In this document: piece after piece, positions 36,308-48,122 of the stretch
Layout: each line of letters opens with the position of its first letter
Position numbering within the stretch: the stretch's first letter is position 1
NCBI GenBank assembly: GCA_900239685.1
Contig: OENT01000011.1
Location: 351,420-415,419 of the forward strand
Source of the DNA: Rotaria macrura
Lineage: Eukaryota > Rotifera > Eurotatoria > Philodinida > Philodinidae
Reading direction: 5' to 3'
Length of the DNA stretch: 64,000 bases
Notes under the pieces: model-generated
The model's database searches: none
Seen by the model: only the letters and a program-made list of their open reading frames with translations
What the model was told of the DNA's origin: nothing
Program-made: the position numbers and the translations under genes

Positions 36308-39291
36308 ATGTCTGCTCTAACGCCCGACACGACATTTGACGACTATTTAAGCGAGCAGCTCATCAATTGTTTAAATCTTCAAACTAATGTCATACAAAAT
36401 TTATCGCAATATTCTCAACATATATCGTTTCAATTGATCGAAATCAAGGTTTAGTGTTTTTCTTTTATTTCTTTGGATTTCTTTCATTTCTGTGATTAGT
36501 ATAACATAAGATATATATTTTTAGAACGATGTTGAGATTCTAGCAAATAGAGTCATTTCTCTTCAACAACTACAGCAGCAACAATCTCAATTTTTACCTT
36601 CATTTCAAATATATATGCCACCACAATTACCGTCCAATCCTTTATCATTTTATCAACCATCATCACAAATTTCTCCTCCGTTCAATCAATCATTCTTGCC
36701 AAATATTCCTGAGTTCACATCACCATCAGTGTCATTTTCATTGTCGACGAAAAACACCGAAGAAGTATCACGTAATGGTAAGATACAATAGATATTGAAA
36801 GATTCGAACTTGTTTCTTTTTTGTATCAGCTCCGTTCATCTTCAATCCAATCAGTATCATACATCGAGAGGATAGCACTGAAGATGCAAATGATGTAGAA
36901 GAATCACCTAAATTTGATAAACCTTTTGTACATTTACCCCATGTTGAAACGAAAACAGGAGAAGAAGATGAAAATATTCTTTTTTGTGAACGTGCAAAAC
37001 TTTATCGTTTTGATTCGTCAACAAATGAAATGAAGGAACGAGGTATTGGCGAAATGAAAATCTTACAACATAAAATGACAAATGTATGTCGCGTATTAAT
37101 GCGTCGCGAGCAAGTCTTGAAAGTGTGTGCAAATCATTATATAACATCTCAAATGAATTTAAAACCATATCGTGATACATCCAACACATTGATTTGGTCA
37201 GCTATGGATAGTTCTGATGGTGAAACGAATCACGAAATATTGTGTGTGAAATTCAAAACAGGGGAACAAGCAACGAAATTTGTGCAAGTATTTGATCAAG
37301 CAAAAGCAATCTATCGGAATAAAATAGATAATTTGTCGTCAATGAAAAATATTTCATTAGACGATGATGGTACTATAGAAAGAAGCGTTCATTTGCTCAA
37401 TGGATTCTTATCTTGTTCTGTATTTAGATATAATTACTATTGGTGAAGTTAAACCGACAATTGAACAAATTGAACGAGCGAAAAAACTTCAATTACCATT
37501 ATCATTTTATTTATATGAAAATAAAAAACCATGTAATGGTTGCCGTGGTTGTAAAGAAGATTCATCATCGACTCTGTCACGTGAGAGTATGTTTGATTAT
37601 ATGTTTATTTTTAATCATTCGTGTGAAATAATAACAGTGAAGTAAGTTAACGTATTATTCTAGTCTCTAAAAAAATCCAGATGAATTCGTATGATGCTAC
37701 TGCAGCTGTTGTAACAGAAAATTTGTCTAATTTCCCCTCTGGCTTCTTTCCAAGTAGGTCGTTGATTTATTCACATTCAAATGATGCTTGTTTTCATCGG
37801 TCGGTTCTGCTGAACATTTAGAATCTTCTATACCATCGTTAATATCATTGATATCGAGTCGATGTTCGACAGGAGGAGATTCGCTTTCTCCATTTCAAAT
37901 GCAGTCTCCTCCAAAAGATTGTCGAATGATGATAAAAGCGAAACGTTATTTACCAAGTAATCGTGTACCACCACCACCGTCAACACCACCATCATTTCCT
38001 GAATACGAGCAAACCTCGGCTGGTATCGATAGAGGAGAAGAAACAGCAGCAATTCAAACGCATCAGAAAAAGACACGAAATTTTTCTTGTAATAATACTG
38101 ACCCATATTTACTTAACAATTATGCTTCACAAGTATCAGAAACTATTTTAGAGCAAGTGAAAAAAGAGCTTTGTAAGTCAATTGTTGTTGATTTATGAAA
38201 TAATATCAAAATGAAACACTTGTTTTTATAACGATTTTATTTAGATAAATTAGTATTTGAGCAAAAAGTAATAGAAACGAACAATAATAAAGGTACTATA
38301 TCACAAGATGACCATGATGATAAACAATCCAGGTTTCCGGACACGGATTCTAATCCATCGATTAAAGAAAGTTCAACAACAGCAACAACAACAGATAATA
38401 ATAATAATAATAATCATAATGTCATTGATACAATATTTGGTAGTTCAGCATTGATTAAACCATTGAAGAGTGGATTTTCTTTTCCTGCTTATGGTAATAC
38501 AAAAACATCATCAGATAATTTTCACTTTTCAATTCCATGCTCATCAATATCCACGAGTAGTAGTAGTTCTTCAACATACCAAAGTGAATCAACTTATGAT
38601 AGGCCTTTATTTGGTAATGTACCAAGACTTGATTTTTCTACTATTTCAAAACAAACATCAGATTTTAAATTGACGACTAATAGTACTGAAACAAAAGGTA
38701 AATCTTGCGAAAACAATTTTTGTTGTATTCATGACCAAAATACATTTTATGAATTGTGTAGTTTTTCCTGGGCAAGGTATGCCGATCTTTAGTACCAGTT
38801 TTCAGGATATCATACAGAAAGAAGATGACAACAATGGTAATGATCCAGAACTTCCGTGTGAACCAACAAAGGAATTTAGTCGTATCGTATATTTGACTCC
38901 TGTGGAAACGAAAACAGGAGAAGAAGATGAAAATATTCTTTTTTGTGAACGAGCAAAACTTTATCGTTTTGATTCGTCAACAAATGAAATGAAGGAACGA
39001 GGTATTGGCGAAATGAAAATCTTACAACATAAAATGACAAATGTATGTCGCGTATTAATGCGTCGCGAGCAAGTCTTGAAAGTGTGTGCAAATCATTATA
39101 TAACATCTCAAATGAATTTAAAAGAGCATAATGGTAAGGAAAATGCTTATGTATGGTCAGCGATGGATTATTCTGATTGTCAATATAAACATGAAACATT
39201 ATGTGTAAGATTTAAAACAAATGATCAAGCTAAACGATTTTTTCAGCAGTTTAATAATGCCAAAAAACTTAATGCTAATATTGAACAGTGA
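36308..39291 (+). CDS. Nucleoporin-like protein with two Ran-binding domains (RanBP2-like)
   Basis: Seven exons (36308-36448, 36525-36777, 36830-37369, 37428-37580, 37822-38172, 38245-38697, 38777-39291) close in phase to about 801 residues. The ATG at 36308 is chosen because upstream in-frame sequence has no other ATG. The N terminus is helical, followed by a Gln/Pro-rich stretch. Two RanBD domains follow, each with ENILFCERAKLYRFD, MKERGIGEMKILQH and RVLMRREQVLKVCANHYI, the surface that holds Ran-GTP. Between them lie KLQLPLSFYLYENKKPC with a CNGCRGC Cys cluster, and Ser-rich sequence with FG dipeptides (IFGSS, LFGNV). Repeated RanBDs with FG motifs are the mark of RanBP2/Nup358, which acts at the cytoplasmic face of nuclear pores. 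The TPR part, zinc fingers and cyclophilin domain of vertebrate RanBP2 are not seen. AATAAA at 39466-39471. Confidence 0.82.
36943..37164 (+). repeat. Ran-binding domain tract, copy 1
   Basis: 222-bp tract coding the core of the first RanBD. It matches 38902-39123 in direct orientation with only two base differences counted by eye, while sequence on both sides diverges sharply. Confidence 0.93.
38902..39123 (+). repeat. Ran-binding domain tract, copy 2
   Basis: Second copy of the 222-bp tract, in the last exon. Both base differences from copy 1 are synonymous (GTT/GTG and CGT/CGA). Confidence 0.93.
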
Positions 39292-39465
39292 TAAACAAAG
39301 TATCCAAGCAAAAAAAAACTAGCAACCAAAAGTGTCTGTTATTCTTATTTTACGTAAATAATTTCATCTGTGCAGTTGTTTTCTTACTACCAATTGACCA
39401 ATTTTCCTTTGTTCTGAATTTTTTATCACTATGTGCTTGTGTGCGTCTGATAACCTTGTAAAGTA

Positions 39466-39471
39466 AATAAA
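39466..39471 (+). terminator. Polyadenylation signal AATAAA of the Ran-binding gene
   Basis: Canonical hexamer about 175 bases after the stop at 39291. Confidence 0.65.
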
Positions 39472-42400
39472 TTCAGAAAAATAAAGCCATTTAATATTAG
39501 ATAAGAATTGAATAAAACTTCAAGAATTTCTTTTTTAAACTGCTGAAAAGACATGGCATACATGTGATATTGTTCTAAACGATTTATATTTCATTCTCGT
39601 GATAATTTCTCGATTGAAAATGATTTATAGTTTATATGTATAAATACATATATCTATATATTTATTCAACGAAAATATTTCTATGGCTGTTAGCATTGCT
39701 ATCATCTTCTAGGAATAGTATCACAATCAAACTGCAATCGCACAATGTTCGACAGATGGATATTTTATTGCTGTTGTGAATATGACATCGTTCGAAAACT
39801 ATAAGATTACTAATTCGTCTTCTTAGTAATGATTTTCATTATTTTTATATATTGAGATATTAAATTTCTAATATCAAAGTTTGCAATGTGAACATTAGTT
39901 TCTGGCATGTCATTTTTTCTTCTGTTATGAAGATTTGTTTGGTGAAAATAAAAATGTCAGATGAAAAAAAACGATTCTGAGTGAATTGCACTTTTTCCAC
40001 AGACAAATACATTAATATAGTGATCAAGTAAACATAGAAAACTGTCTTTCTAAAAAGACAAGAGAATATCAAAACTACATAATAAAGCGAAAGAAAAGCC
40101 ATGTTTTTCATCGAAACTGTTTTGAATAATCTCAATAAATCTGCTACAGAGAATAGACTAAATTCAATCATATGAAGACAGTAGACATAAGAATCAGAAA
40201 TATTAGATATCGTCAACGCTCTTTATAAAATCTGTACAATAATCAATGGAAAATTGCGAACGATAGCTTACACTGAAAGGATTAACACTAGATAAGTAAA
40301 TAGAAAACATACAATTTAATCAAAATGTTTCAACGGTAACCATTGTATTAAATCAAATAGATAGGACAATATCGTTGTTGAACTTCTAACGCACAGATTC
40401 TTCATATTTGACTGCAATACCAATATTTTCTGAATAAAGCATAGAGTTATTTTTTATTGAAAGTTTAGAAAAAAAGAATAAATGACAGATAGCCAGCTTG
40501 TTTGCTCTGTGCCTATTTGAACTTCTGTTTCATAGATAGCTAACGATTATTACGTCTTTAAGAATGAGTCTGAGCAACGATCTGAAATCTATAAGAGAAA
40601 AAAATCGGTCATGCTAATTTTTACATGTGTTGCTATTGTAGACAGACGTTACATAGAGCAAACAAGATCAAAGGATTTCGCTTGATTCTACATATATATC
40701 ACAATATCGATGTTTTTGTCAATTAAATGAACTATTACCATCTATACTTTAAAAGTAATAATCGTCTATCTGACAAAGAACACTGATTCTTATATAATGA
40801 CTAAACTCCAATTACATAGTGTTGATGTACGTGTCTCATTTGGGGATCGACATGATATCAGAATGATAACTATATGCCCGATTGATATTACATATCTTTC
40901 TCTTACTTCATATACATCTATATGGGATAGTAATGGTGATTGTGGTTATAAGAAAGAAAAAAAAAAGATTGTTTTTTCTTTCATGCATCTATCCTGTTTT
41001 TTTTCTTATGGACGTATGCATGTAGGGTTGCCGAACAGCTACTGCCAAAGTTGTAGAACAACAACAGACCTATTAAGAACAACAGAAATCATAGTAGCGA
41101 CTCTATATAAAATATTATGAGTTCTCTTTTTACTAACTAATCACCATTGAAACTATAATACAAAGTTAAATTGAGGCAGAAAAGGAAGCCGTAAAAAAGT
41201 CGTTAATGTAATGAAGTACCTGCCACGTTGTATAAATGCATACAGAGACTACTATTCGTATCTACATAAAAAGAGCCTAAAAAATACGAATCATTCGAGT
41301 TTGACTCTATAAGCTTTTTCTCTGCTTAATAGTGTACATTTCTAAGATGATATCTGTTCTATGCGCTGTTTGATTTTGTTTTCGAAGGTGTGACTCATTA
41401 ACAATGGGTAAGATCGACTAAACAAAAAAAAACCGAGAAACCAAAAATTATGCAAGAAACTGGGACACATCAAAATAGGAACGCTACATTTTTTTTCCTT
41501 TTCTTTTTTCGGACGATGATGCAAAATAAGAAAAGAAAAGAGCATAGATTATCACCGGGAAAATATCATCCGAGATCATTTAGATGCATCTATCACCAAT
41601 AGCTGTACATAGGGCTGTTTTCTAGTTTGCTTTTTTTTTCTTTGCTCTCTCTCTCTCTCTGTTTCTCTTCTTCCTTTCTTCCTGCCTTTCTTTCTATATT
41701 CTCTAGGAAAAACCACAGTATTATCATAATTATTATAGTCGTTGTCTTCTTATCCAATATGTTTATTGGAGTACTCTGTTTCCTAGTATTTTTCCTGTTT
41801 ACTTCAATATATGTCGAACTAGAGAAGTAGCGACAAGTTTTTGTTTTTTCAATTGATTTTAGTTCCAATTGTACTTGAAAAGAGTCAGTATGAAACATTA
41901 TTGTTCAGTCTTTTTGAGTCCTTGAGATAGAAGCATAGCAGCGACAAACAATACTTTTTAATAGAAGTAATTCGCGTGTTCGTCAAACAAATCAACATTT
42001 CGAAACTGTGTACATCTATCCTTGAATTTCTTTTTCAGAATACTGTTGTAGATTATTCTTCTAAGCGCTCTATAGTGTGACAGAAAAATAAAATCGAGAC
42101 AAAGTTAATTTTCCTCTCGTTCTCCGGTTAGTGCTTCAGTTTTAAATGACACGTTTATGGATCATTTTGTTTTTCTTCCTTTGACCTTTATTTTTCATCA
42201 TATACCGATTGTATTGATATACTTATTTTTGTGCTTATGCTCCTTCCATTATCCTTGTCGGCAAAAAAATCCATAAGTAGAAAACCACCCACAAGTGCAT
42301 AAACATACAGCGAACTTTTATCCTATTTCGAAGTTTTGCCAGATTTGCGTCAGATACTTCTTACTATATTCGAAATCAATGAGTGATATCATCAGAACAT

Positions 42401-43116
42401 ATTATAGGATAATAAGCATATAATTGGTAATTATATGTTTGGTTTTAGTAATCAATCATAGAGTATAGTTAGAAATGAAACTATTTTACACATATGTAGA
42501 CATCTACTCAGAAAAACTTGTCTAGTGGTTGAGTTCTTGTAGCTCGCATTAATATTCATTGGTTGTATACTAGTTATCACAGGTGTTTATTTTAGCTTAG
42601 TCAGCATGCCGTCATAGGAATAGCTTACTAGCAACAGCCGCAAGTGACTTTTACAAGGTCTGATCATAGCCAATAGTATCGATTTTGAAACAACGTAATC
42701 AATATGCGACAAGGAGCTCTACTGAGTCGTGTTTTTGTCTTTTAAAAGGCATTATTACCCAAATTAAGAAATTCGACGTCCCAATCGAACCGTGACATCT
42801 TTTAGTTGTCAAGCTCCTCAATAAGCATGGATCGACTAGTATGTAACATGGAAGTAGTATCTCGGATTGGATGTTTCCGCATCCTTTCTGTCGGTTCTCT
42901 TGATATCCATTTTGTTCTCGATTCTGCATTCATATGGTTGGGCAACATAGTTCGCGCGTTGCATCTCATCACCTATTGCTTGATATTGCTGGAAACAGAT
43001 CCAAAACAAAAATTGTCGCCCCGAGAATTTCGCTTATGAATGCATAGAAACAAAAGATGAGTTTCTTTTTTAGGTTTTCTTTTTTTTCTCATAAAGATTA
43101 GAAGCTCGTGATCATA
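39472..43116. other. Intergenic region with low-complexity patches
   Basis: About 3.6 kb without a supported gene. It includes a (CT)8 run at 41645-41660 and neighbouring T/C-rich tracts. The stretch 42600-43040 is richer in GC and more complex than its surroundings and has open frames on both strands, which could be an old transposon remnant, but no protein family is recognisable. Confidence 0.4.
41645..41660. repeat. (CT)8 microsatellite
   Basis: Direct reading of the dinucleotide run. Confidence 0.85.
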
Positions 43117-43946
43117 ATGCATCTTAATTGGTTACTCGTGACTTGTTTAATTGTTCTTTTGTCAGTTGGCTTGACAACAAGAACAGTTGATGCAAGCAAG
43201 AAATCAAAAGAAGAAAGCGAAGAAGAAGAATCACGCTCAACTGATAGTGATACTGATACTGATACAGATGATGATGACGATGATGATGATGATGATAAAA
43301 AAGGTAAAAATTAACGAATTAACTTTGCTGCTGCTTTGATCATTAAATAAGTCTTCTATTTTTGATCAAAAAAGAAACATAATATAAAAAATAACCATCA
43401 AAGAAAAAGATCGTATAAAGCAAAGTTTCTTCATTAGTATTAGTATTTAATTGAAATAATTGTTATCAATGATAGCGTGTGTTTTCGTTTTCTTTTTGTT
43501 AACCTCAATTTCAGTAATGTTCATCCCACGTGAAAGAGCTTCGATTTTTCTCTCCCACAAGGAATGTGTACGACGAATGAATTGTGGAAAATCACGCAAA
43601 GAAGAATGCAGCGAAGAATGTGCCGATGGTAAGTTCAATATAATTTTAATATTAAATATTTTCATTCATCATAATTCATTAAATGTTTTCGTGTTTGAAT
43701 TTCTGTCAAGGTAATACGGAAGAAGAAATGGAAGAATATACGGAAATTTTCGAACATATCGAAGAATATCGATCGGATATGAAAAAGAAATCATCAAAAA
43801 AATCAAGTAAAAAACCCGAATCATCCGATAGTGATGATAGTGGAACAGATTCAACAACAACGGATAATGAAAGTGATCCAAGTAGTGAAGACGAAGCTGT
43901 AGCAGATGATAAAAATAAGAAAACCAAACCAACAAAAAAGAATTAA
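43117..43946 (+). CDS. Secreted Asp/Ser-rich protein, cassette A form
   Basis: Exons 43117-43303, 43515-43628 and 43711-43946 join in phase to 178 residues. The start MHLNWLLVTCLIVLLSVG is a signal peptide (cut near residues 24-26). The first exon then encodes KKSKEE, an acidic Ser-Asp stretch ending in ten Asp. The second exon encodes FIPRERASIFLSHKECVRRM followed by NCGKSRKEECSEECADG, a four-Cys motif spaced C-x5-C-x7-C-x3-C. The third encodes an amphipathic acidic helix (TEEEMEEYTEIFEHIEEY), Ser-Lys repeats and a Ser/Asp/Thr tail ending KKTKPTKKN. Asp-rich secreted proteins often bind calcium or mineral surfaces; that role is only a guess. I do not recognise the family. The first exon could instead join cassette B. 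Confidence 0.8.
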
Positions 43947-44240
43947 AATTTTCTGAGATATATAAACATCCTATGTGACTTTGAAACCCATCTATGTTTT
44001 CTTCAACTATCTTTTATCTAATATACTTTCGCTTAATTGTTAGCTAGAGCTTTCTTCGTATTCATTCAATGTATTGTCTATTGCTCATCGTTATAATGCT
44101 TGATTGTTTTTTTTCTCTCAAATGCTAGCTTCATACGATCTTTCTCTTTCTTGAAAGATGCACACATTTATATATACACTACTAATAAGACACATAACTG
44201 ACTTCTCTATGTCAATCGATGTCCAACTTATCAATTTTAG

Positions 44241-44853
44241 CGGTCTTCATCCCACGTGAACGTGCTTCAATCTTTTTATCGTATAACGAATGTATGAGGA
44301 GGATGAATTGTGGTAAATCACGACGTGAAGAATGTAGCGAAGAGTGTGCTGGAGGTAAGAAATGACATGATAATTACAATTCTTCTGATTGATAAATTAT
44401 CTATGATTTAAAATTTTTATTTTCAAAGGAAATACTGAAGAAGAATTAGAAGAATATGCTGAGATCTTTGAAAATCTCGAAGACTATCGTAATGATGCTA
44501 AGAAGAATCGACCAAAAGGAAAAAATGAAGTTTCAGACTCGGACACGGATGACGATGATGATGATGATGATGATGATGATGAAACCACCGACGATGAGAC
44601 AGACTCAGATTCTGATGATGACAAGAAGTCTGATGATGAAAGTGACGATGATGACGAAGATGATGATGATAGTGAAGATGAAGACGATAGTGATGATGAT
44701 GACGATGACGATGAAGATGAAGAAGATGATGATGATGAAGAAGAAGAAGAGGAAGAAGAAGAAGAATCTGGAAGTTCAAAAAAGAAAACCAAGAGTAAAG
44801 CCAAAGCCAAACCAAGCAATGAAAAATCCAAGAAATCCAAACATCATAATTAA
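44241..44853 (+). CDS. Cassette B: duplicated exons 2 and 3 of the Asp-rich protein gene
   Basis: Exons 44241-44354 (114 bases, same length as exon 2 of cassette A) and 44429-44853 repeat the structure of cassette A: FIPRERASIFLSYNECMRRM, the same four-Cys spacing, GNTEEELEEYAEIFENLEDY, then an Asp/Glu-rich block far longer than in A (over 90 acidic residues) and a Lys-rich end. Both cassettes begin in the same phase, needing one G from a preceding exon, exactly what the exon ending at 43303 supplies. The 294 bases between the cassettes contain no ATG-signal-peptide exon. So B is most likely an alternative 3' end of the same gene (241 residues with the shared first exon), or a gene copy that lost its first exon. 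Confidence 0.75.
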
Positions 44854-45201
44854 ACAATCAAACCTGTTTATGTTCAAAAGATCTCACCTAAAAATTCTTT
44901 TTTTCTCACTAACATTCATGCACTAAATTTTTACAAATGCCAGGCACTCTTCAATGATAAACTCACATTTTATTTTCAAATTTATCACCATCATACACAT
45001 AAAGAAAAAAGAACAATTTTCTTTTTCTCTATTTTATAGCATGTAGTTAGTTAGTTATCTGTACGTTTCTTTTTCGTTTTAACTAATTATTTGTTTTCTT
45101 TCTTTTCTTGTCTTTTTTCTGAAACCTAGAAGTCACATTTGTTTTATTACTTAAAGGACAATATCATCGTTCCTTTATTTAGAGAGAAAAAAAATTACAG
45201 T
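44854..45201. other. Intergenic region between convergent genes
   Basis: Overlapping 3' ends. TTTATT at 45174-45179 reads AATAAA on the minus strand and sits 23 bases beyond the stop of the RSPH1-like gene. Confidence 0.5.
45174..45179 (-). terminator. Polyadenylation signal of the RSPH1-like gene
   Basis: AATAAA on the minus strand, just after the TAG at 45202-45204. Confidence 0.6.
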
Positions 45202-47914
45202 CTATTGTTCTTCGTCAAATTGTTCTTCACCTTGTATTTCTAAATAAATGAAAAAGAAAATTACTTTGACATGTATCCCTGATTTATTTTATTTTTTGAT
45301 TGAATCTACCATCATTGTCTTTTCGATTTTCATCAACATCTTCATTTCCATCGAACGTATCACCTGTTTCAGCATTCATCTGATGTTCAGAAGTATCGTT
45401 ATCTATAGCGAGAAAACAAATCGACGTTGTTGCCATGGTTCGTTTTTTTTAAGTCTTACCGAATATCATATTCATTTTGTGCAGAGTATCGTGTTCTAAA
45501 GATAATCATAGAATGATGTTTATTTTCTTTTTTTATTGAAATTTCAACAATGAATAATATGCAAAAGTTTTTTTAGCTTTGGAAACAAACCTTCTTCACT
45601 AGTTAATTGTTTCCGTTTAAACTTATCAATTAAGGCTGTTTGAAAAGGATTTCCAAGAAGAGATTTTCCAAAAATTCAATGGAAATTTTACCTTGTGTTT
45701 CGTCTGTGTCTGCTCGTTCATCGTCTCCTTGATAAGGTTCTTCTTTTTCGACTGGTGTAACGTGATGAGCAATCCATTGATATTGTACTTGAGCTGGAAC
45801 ATCAGATTCTTCATCAACAGTCTAAATATTAATTATGTTTCATGTTTAGTGTTTTGGTACAAAGAACTTTCTTTGTTTACCGATGATGTAACATGAAATT
45901 CGCCATGTTGTTGATATCCATTTTTGAATACAAATTTACCTTTACCCTTGGGCTAGAAATACATAAAAAGAAAAACTTCTTTTTGACGATGAAAACGAAC
46001 AACTGCAGATAATTTTATGCTAATAACTCAGTCGATTTATGAGTTTTTGGGATTGATACAAATAAAGGAAGATGTTGTTTGCAATGTCTTACATCACGTA
46101 TGTAAAAAAAGAAAGACAAATGACTGATATACGAACAGTAAACTATATCTTCCGTCAAATATGATGACAGATAGACATGCATGTATAAACTGTAGAACAA
46201 ACCGGGAACTTATTATGTCGTCGCTATAGAATTTCATACTCATACATACATAATCAGTTTCGACGATAAGACAAGTGTTGCTTCTGGAACACTTAGTCTC
46301 ATAATGCTGGCATACAGATGGTGATGGATTTATTTATAAGAAAAATAATTATTGTTCTCTTGCTATCTAAATTTTTTGGCAACATCTTGATGGAACAATG
46401 CAGAATGTATTCCTCAACGAAGTCAAATAAGAATGATTTTCTTATTAACCAATTTACTTGTGTAGAATTCAATCATAAAAAAAGAACATTTGAGTATTGT
46501 TTTAAGAAATTCTGCACTAGTTTTTTGTTTTCATAGAAAAAACCTTCAGCGACATTAGGGGAAAAATTTACAAGAAAAACAACAATCGAACTGTTCAAAT
46601 GTTGAAGACAGCTGATAAAAAAACAGAAAGCATAGATCAATAAAAATTTGTCTTGTTTAGAATACTTCAACACATTGCTGTTACGTTTCAAGTTGCTCTT
46701 GATCGAGAATAAAAGTGTAACAGAACATGAGAGATTCAAGGCAATGTGTAAAATATTTTTTCCATTGATCTATCTTCTCGAGGAAATCATATTCATGATG
46801 CATGAATGATAAGTTTTGAATTTACAAAGCATCGATTCAGAACAGTTTGTTCTCAAAATTTTCAATCTATTACAAAAATCACGGAACCCTATACATATGA
46901 CACATGAGAAAGTGTATCTTTCTTGCTTTTGATTTTTCTATAAATACTTTACTTGAAGCTAAACATTGATAATAATAGATATAACGTAAAAACAACAGAG
47001 GATTTTTGAAGACAAATAAATCCGTCTAGATATTTGCTGGTCTTACTGGTAGGGCAAAATATTACTTCGGTCGGCAATTAACACTGACGTATCGTCTCGT
47101 TTATGTGCCAAAGGAAAGAAAATATCACGACCGTAAGTGTCATTGGTATGTCTTTTTCAAGGAACAACTGTTCTAGATAGTACTTTTACTTTTAACATAC
47201 ATAATTATCATGAAATTTGCCAACATATCTATAATGATTGAACTGCATTTCTCCTGGACCTTCTCGTCTACCACTGTCCCATGTACCAATATATTGGGCT
47301 TCTATAGGAAAAATAAAAAACATAAATAATTTTTCAAACATGAAAACAAAATCGTCTACGAATTTCTAGCGCGTACTTGTAGCTGCATATGTATATGTGC
47401 CTTTTCCATGCCTTTGATGTTGTTGCCATTCCCCTGTATATGTATCATTATTTGGATATGTGTATGTTCCGTGGCCTTCACGTACGTTTTCGCTCCATGC
47501 ACCTTCATATTTCGATCCATCAGGATAGTAAAAAGTACCCTGACCATGCCGTTTATTTTTCGAATAATCACCTAACATTAACGAACACAAATAAATAAGG
47601 CGACAATTGAAATCAATTCATATATGAATTCATCACGACAAACCTATATAACGTGCACCATTTTGAAATCGATACGTTCCAGTTCCATGTCTTTTACCAT
47701 TTTGATATTGTCCTTCATATGTATCACTATTATGTAATTTGGCTTTACCAAAGCCATGACGTTCATTATTTTCATTACGGTCACCTTCATAGGTCTTTTA
47801 AAAACAACCACAAAATTTTTAAACAAGAAGATAACAATAGATAGAAATCAATGTTTATACTCCTAAGTTGTTTGCGTTTTCTTCTTCGCCCACTTCTTCT
47901 TCATCGTCGGCCAT
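45202..47914 (-). CDS. RSPH1: Radial spoke head 1 homologue (MORN-repeat ciliary protein)
   Basis: Nine minus-strand exons (47861-47914, 47644-47794, 47377-47571, 47201-47301, 45881-45952, 45692-45821, 45591-45635, 45310-45402, 45202-45239) close in phase to 292 residues, near the 309 of human RSPH1. The start [13 protein letters not shown] is acidic. Then come about seven MORN repeats, for example [32 protein letters not shown] and [16 protein letters not shown], followed by [16 protein letters not shown] and [16 protein letters not shown] as in RSPH1. The C-terminal third is acidic (Asp/Glu/Gln). RSPH1 is part of the radial spoke head in motile cilia, which relays signals between the central pair and dynein arms. 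One intron (45953-47200) is 1248 bases. The gene starts 208 bases from the divergent Cys-rich gene. Confidence 0.88.
45953..47200 (-). other. Long intron of the RSPH1-like gene
   Basis: 1248 bases joining exons in phase 0. Open frames inside (for example 46318-46536 on the plus strand) have no recognisable domain. Confidence 0.65.
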
Positions 47915-48122
47915 AATTTGCTAACTAGTCAAACGTAGTTTGTAAAAACTAGATAATGAACATGAATAGAATTCGAATCGCCATTAGTATAAAAAATAAC
48001 CTTAACGACAACCGTTGTTACCATGATAGCAATAATATGACTTCAATAGAGGCCGTAGCATAGAGAACGATTGAAAAATGGAGAAAAGAATTGTGCAAAG
48101 AAAAAAAACCTATCATTAATAA
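47915..48122. promoter_or_regulatory. Shared divergent promoter region with an X-box-like motif
   Basis: 208 bases separate the start codons of the RSPH1-like gene (minus) and the Cys-rich membrane protein gene (plus). GTTACC (48017-48022) followed after five bases by AGCAAT (48028-48033) resembles the RFX X-box halves GTNRCC and RGYAAC, common upstream of cilia genes, but the spacer exceeds the usual 0-3 and the second half has one mismatch. Confidence 0.3.

Noticed and set aside
40797..41120. 107-codon plus-strand open frame
   Set aside because: No domain, signal peptide or splice-linked partner; composition like translated noncoding DNA.
42699..43039. Open frames on both strands in a GC-richer patch
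   Set aside because: Possibly a decayed transposon, but neither translation shows a recognisable motif and the borders cannot be defined.
44484..44857. Minus-strand Ser-rich and His-rich open frames
   Set aside because: They are mirror readings of the GAT/GAA-rich acidic exon of cassette B.
47356..47844. Plus-strand Met/His/Tyr-rich open frames
   Set aside because: Antisense of the MORN-repeat exons of the RSPH1-like gene.
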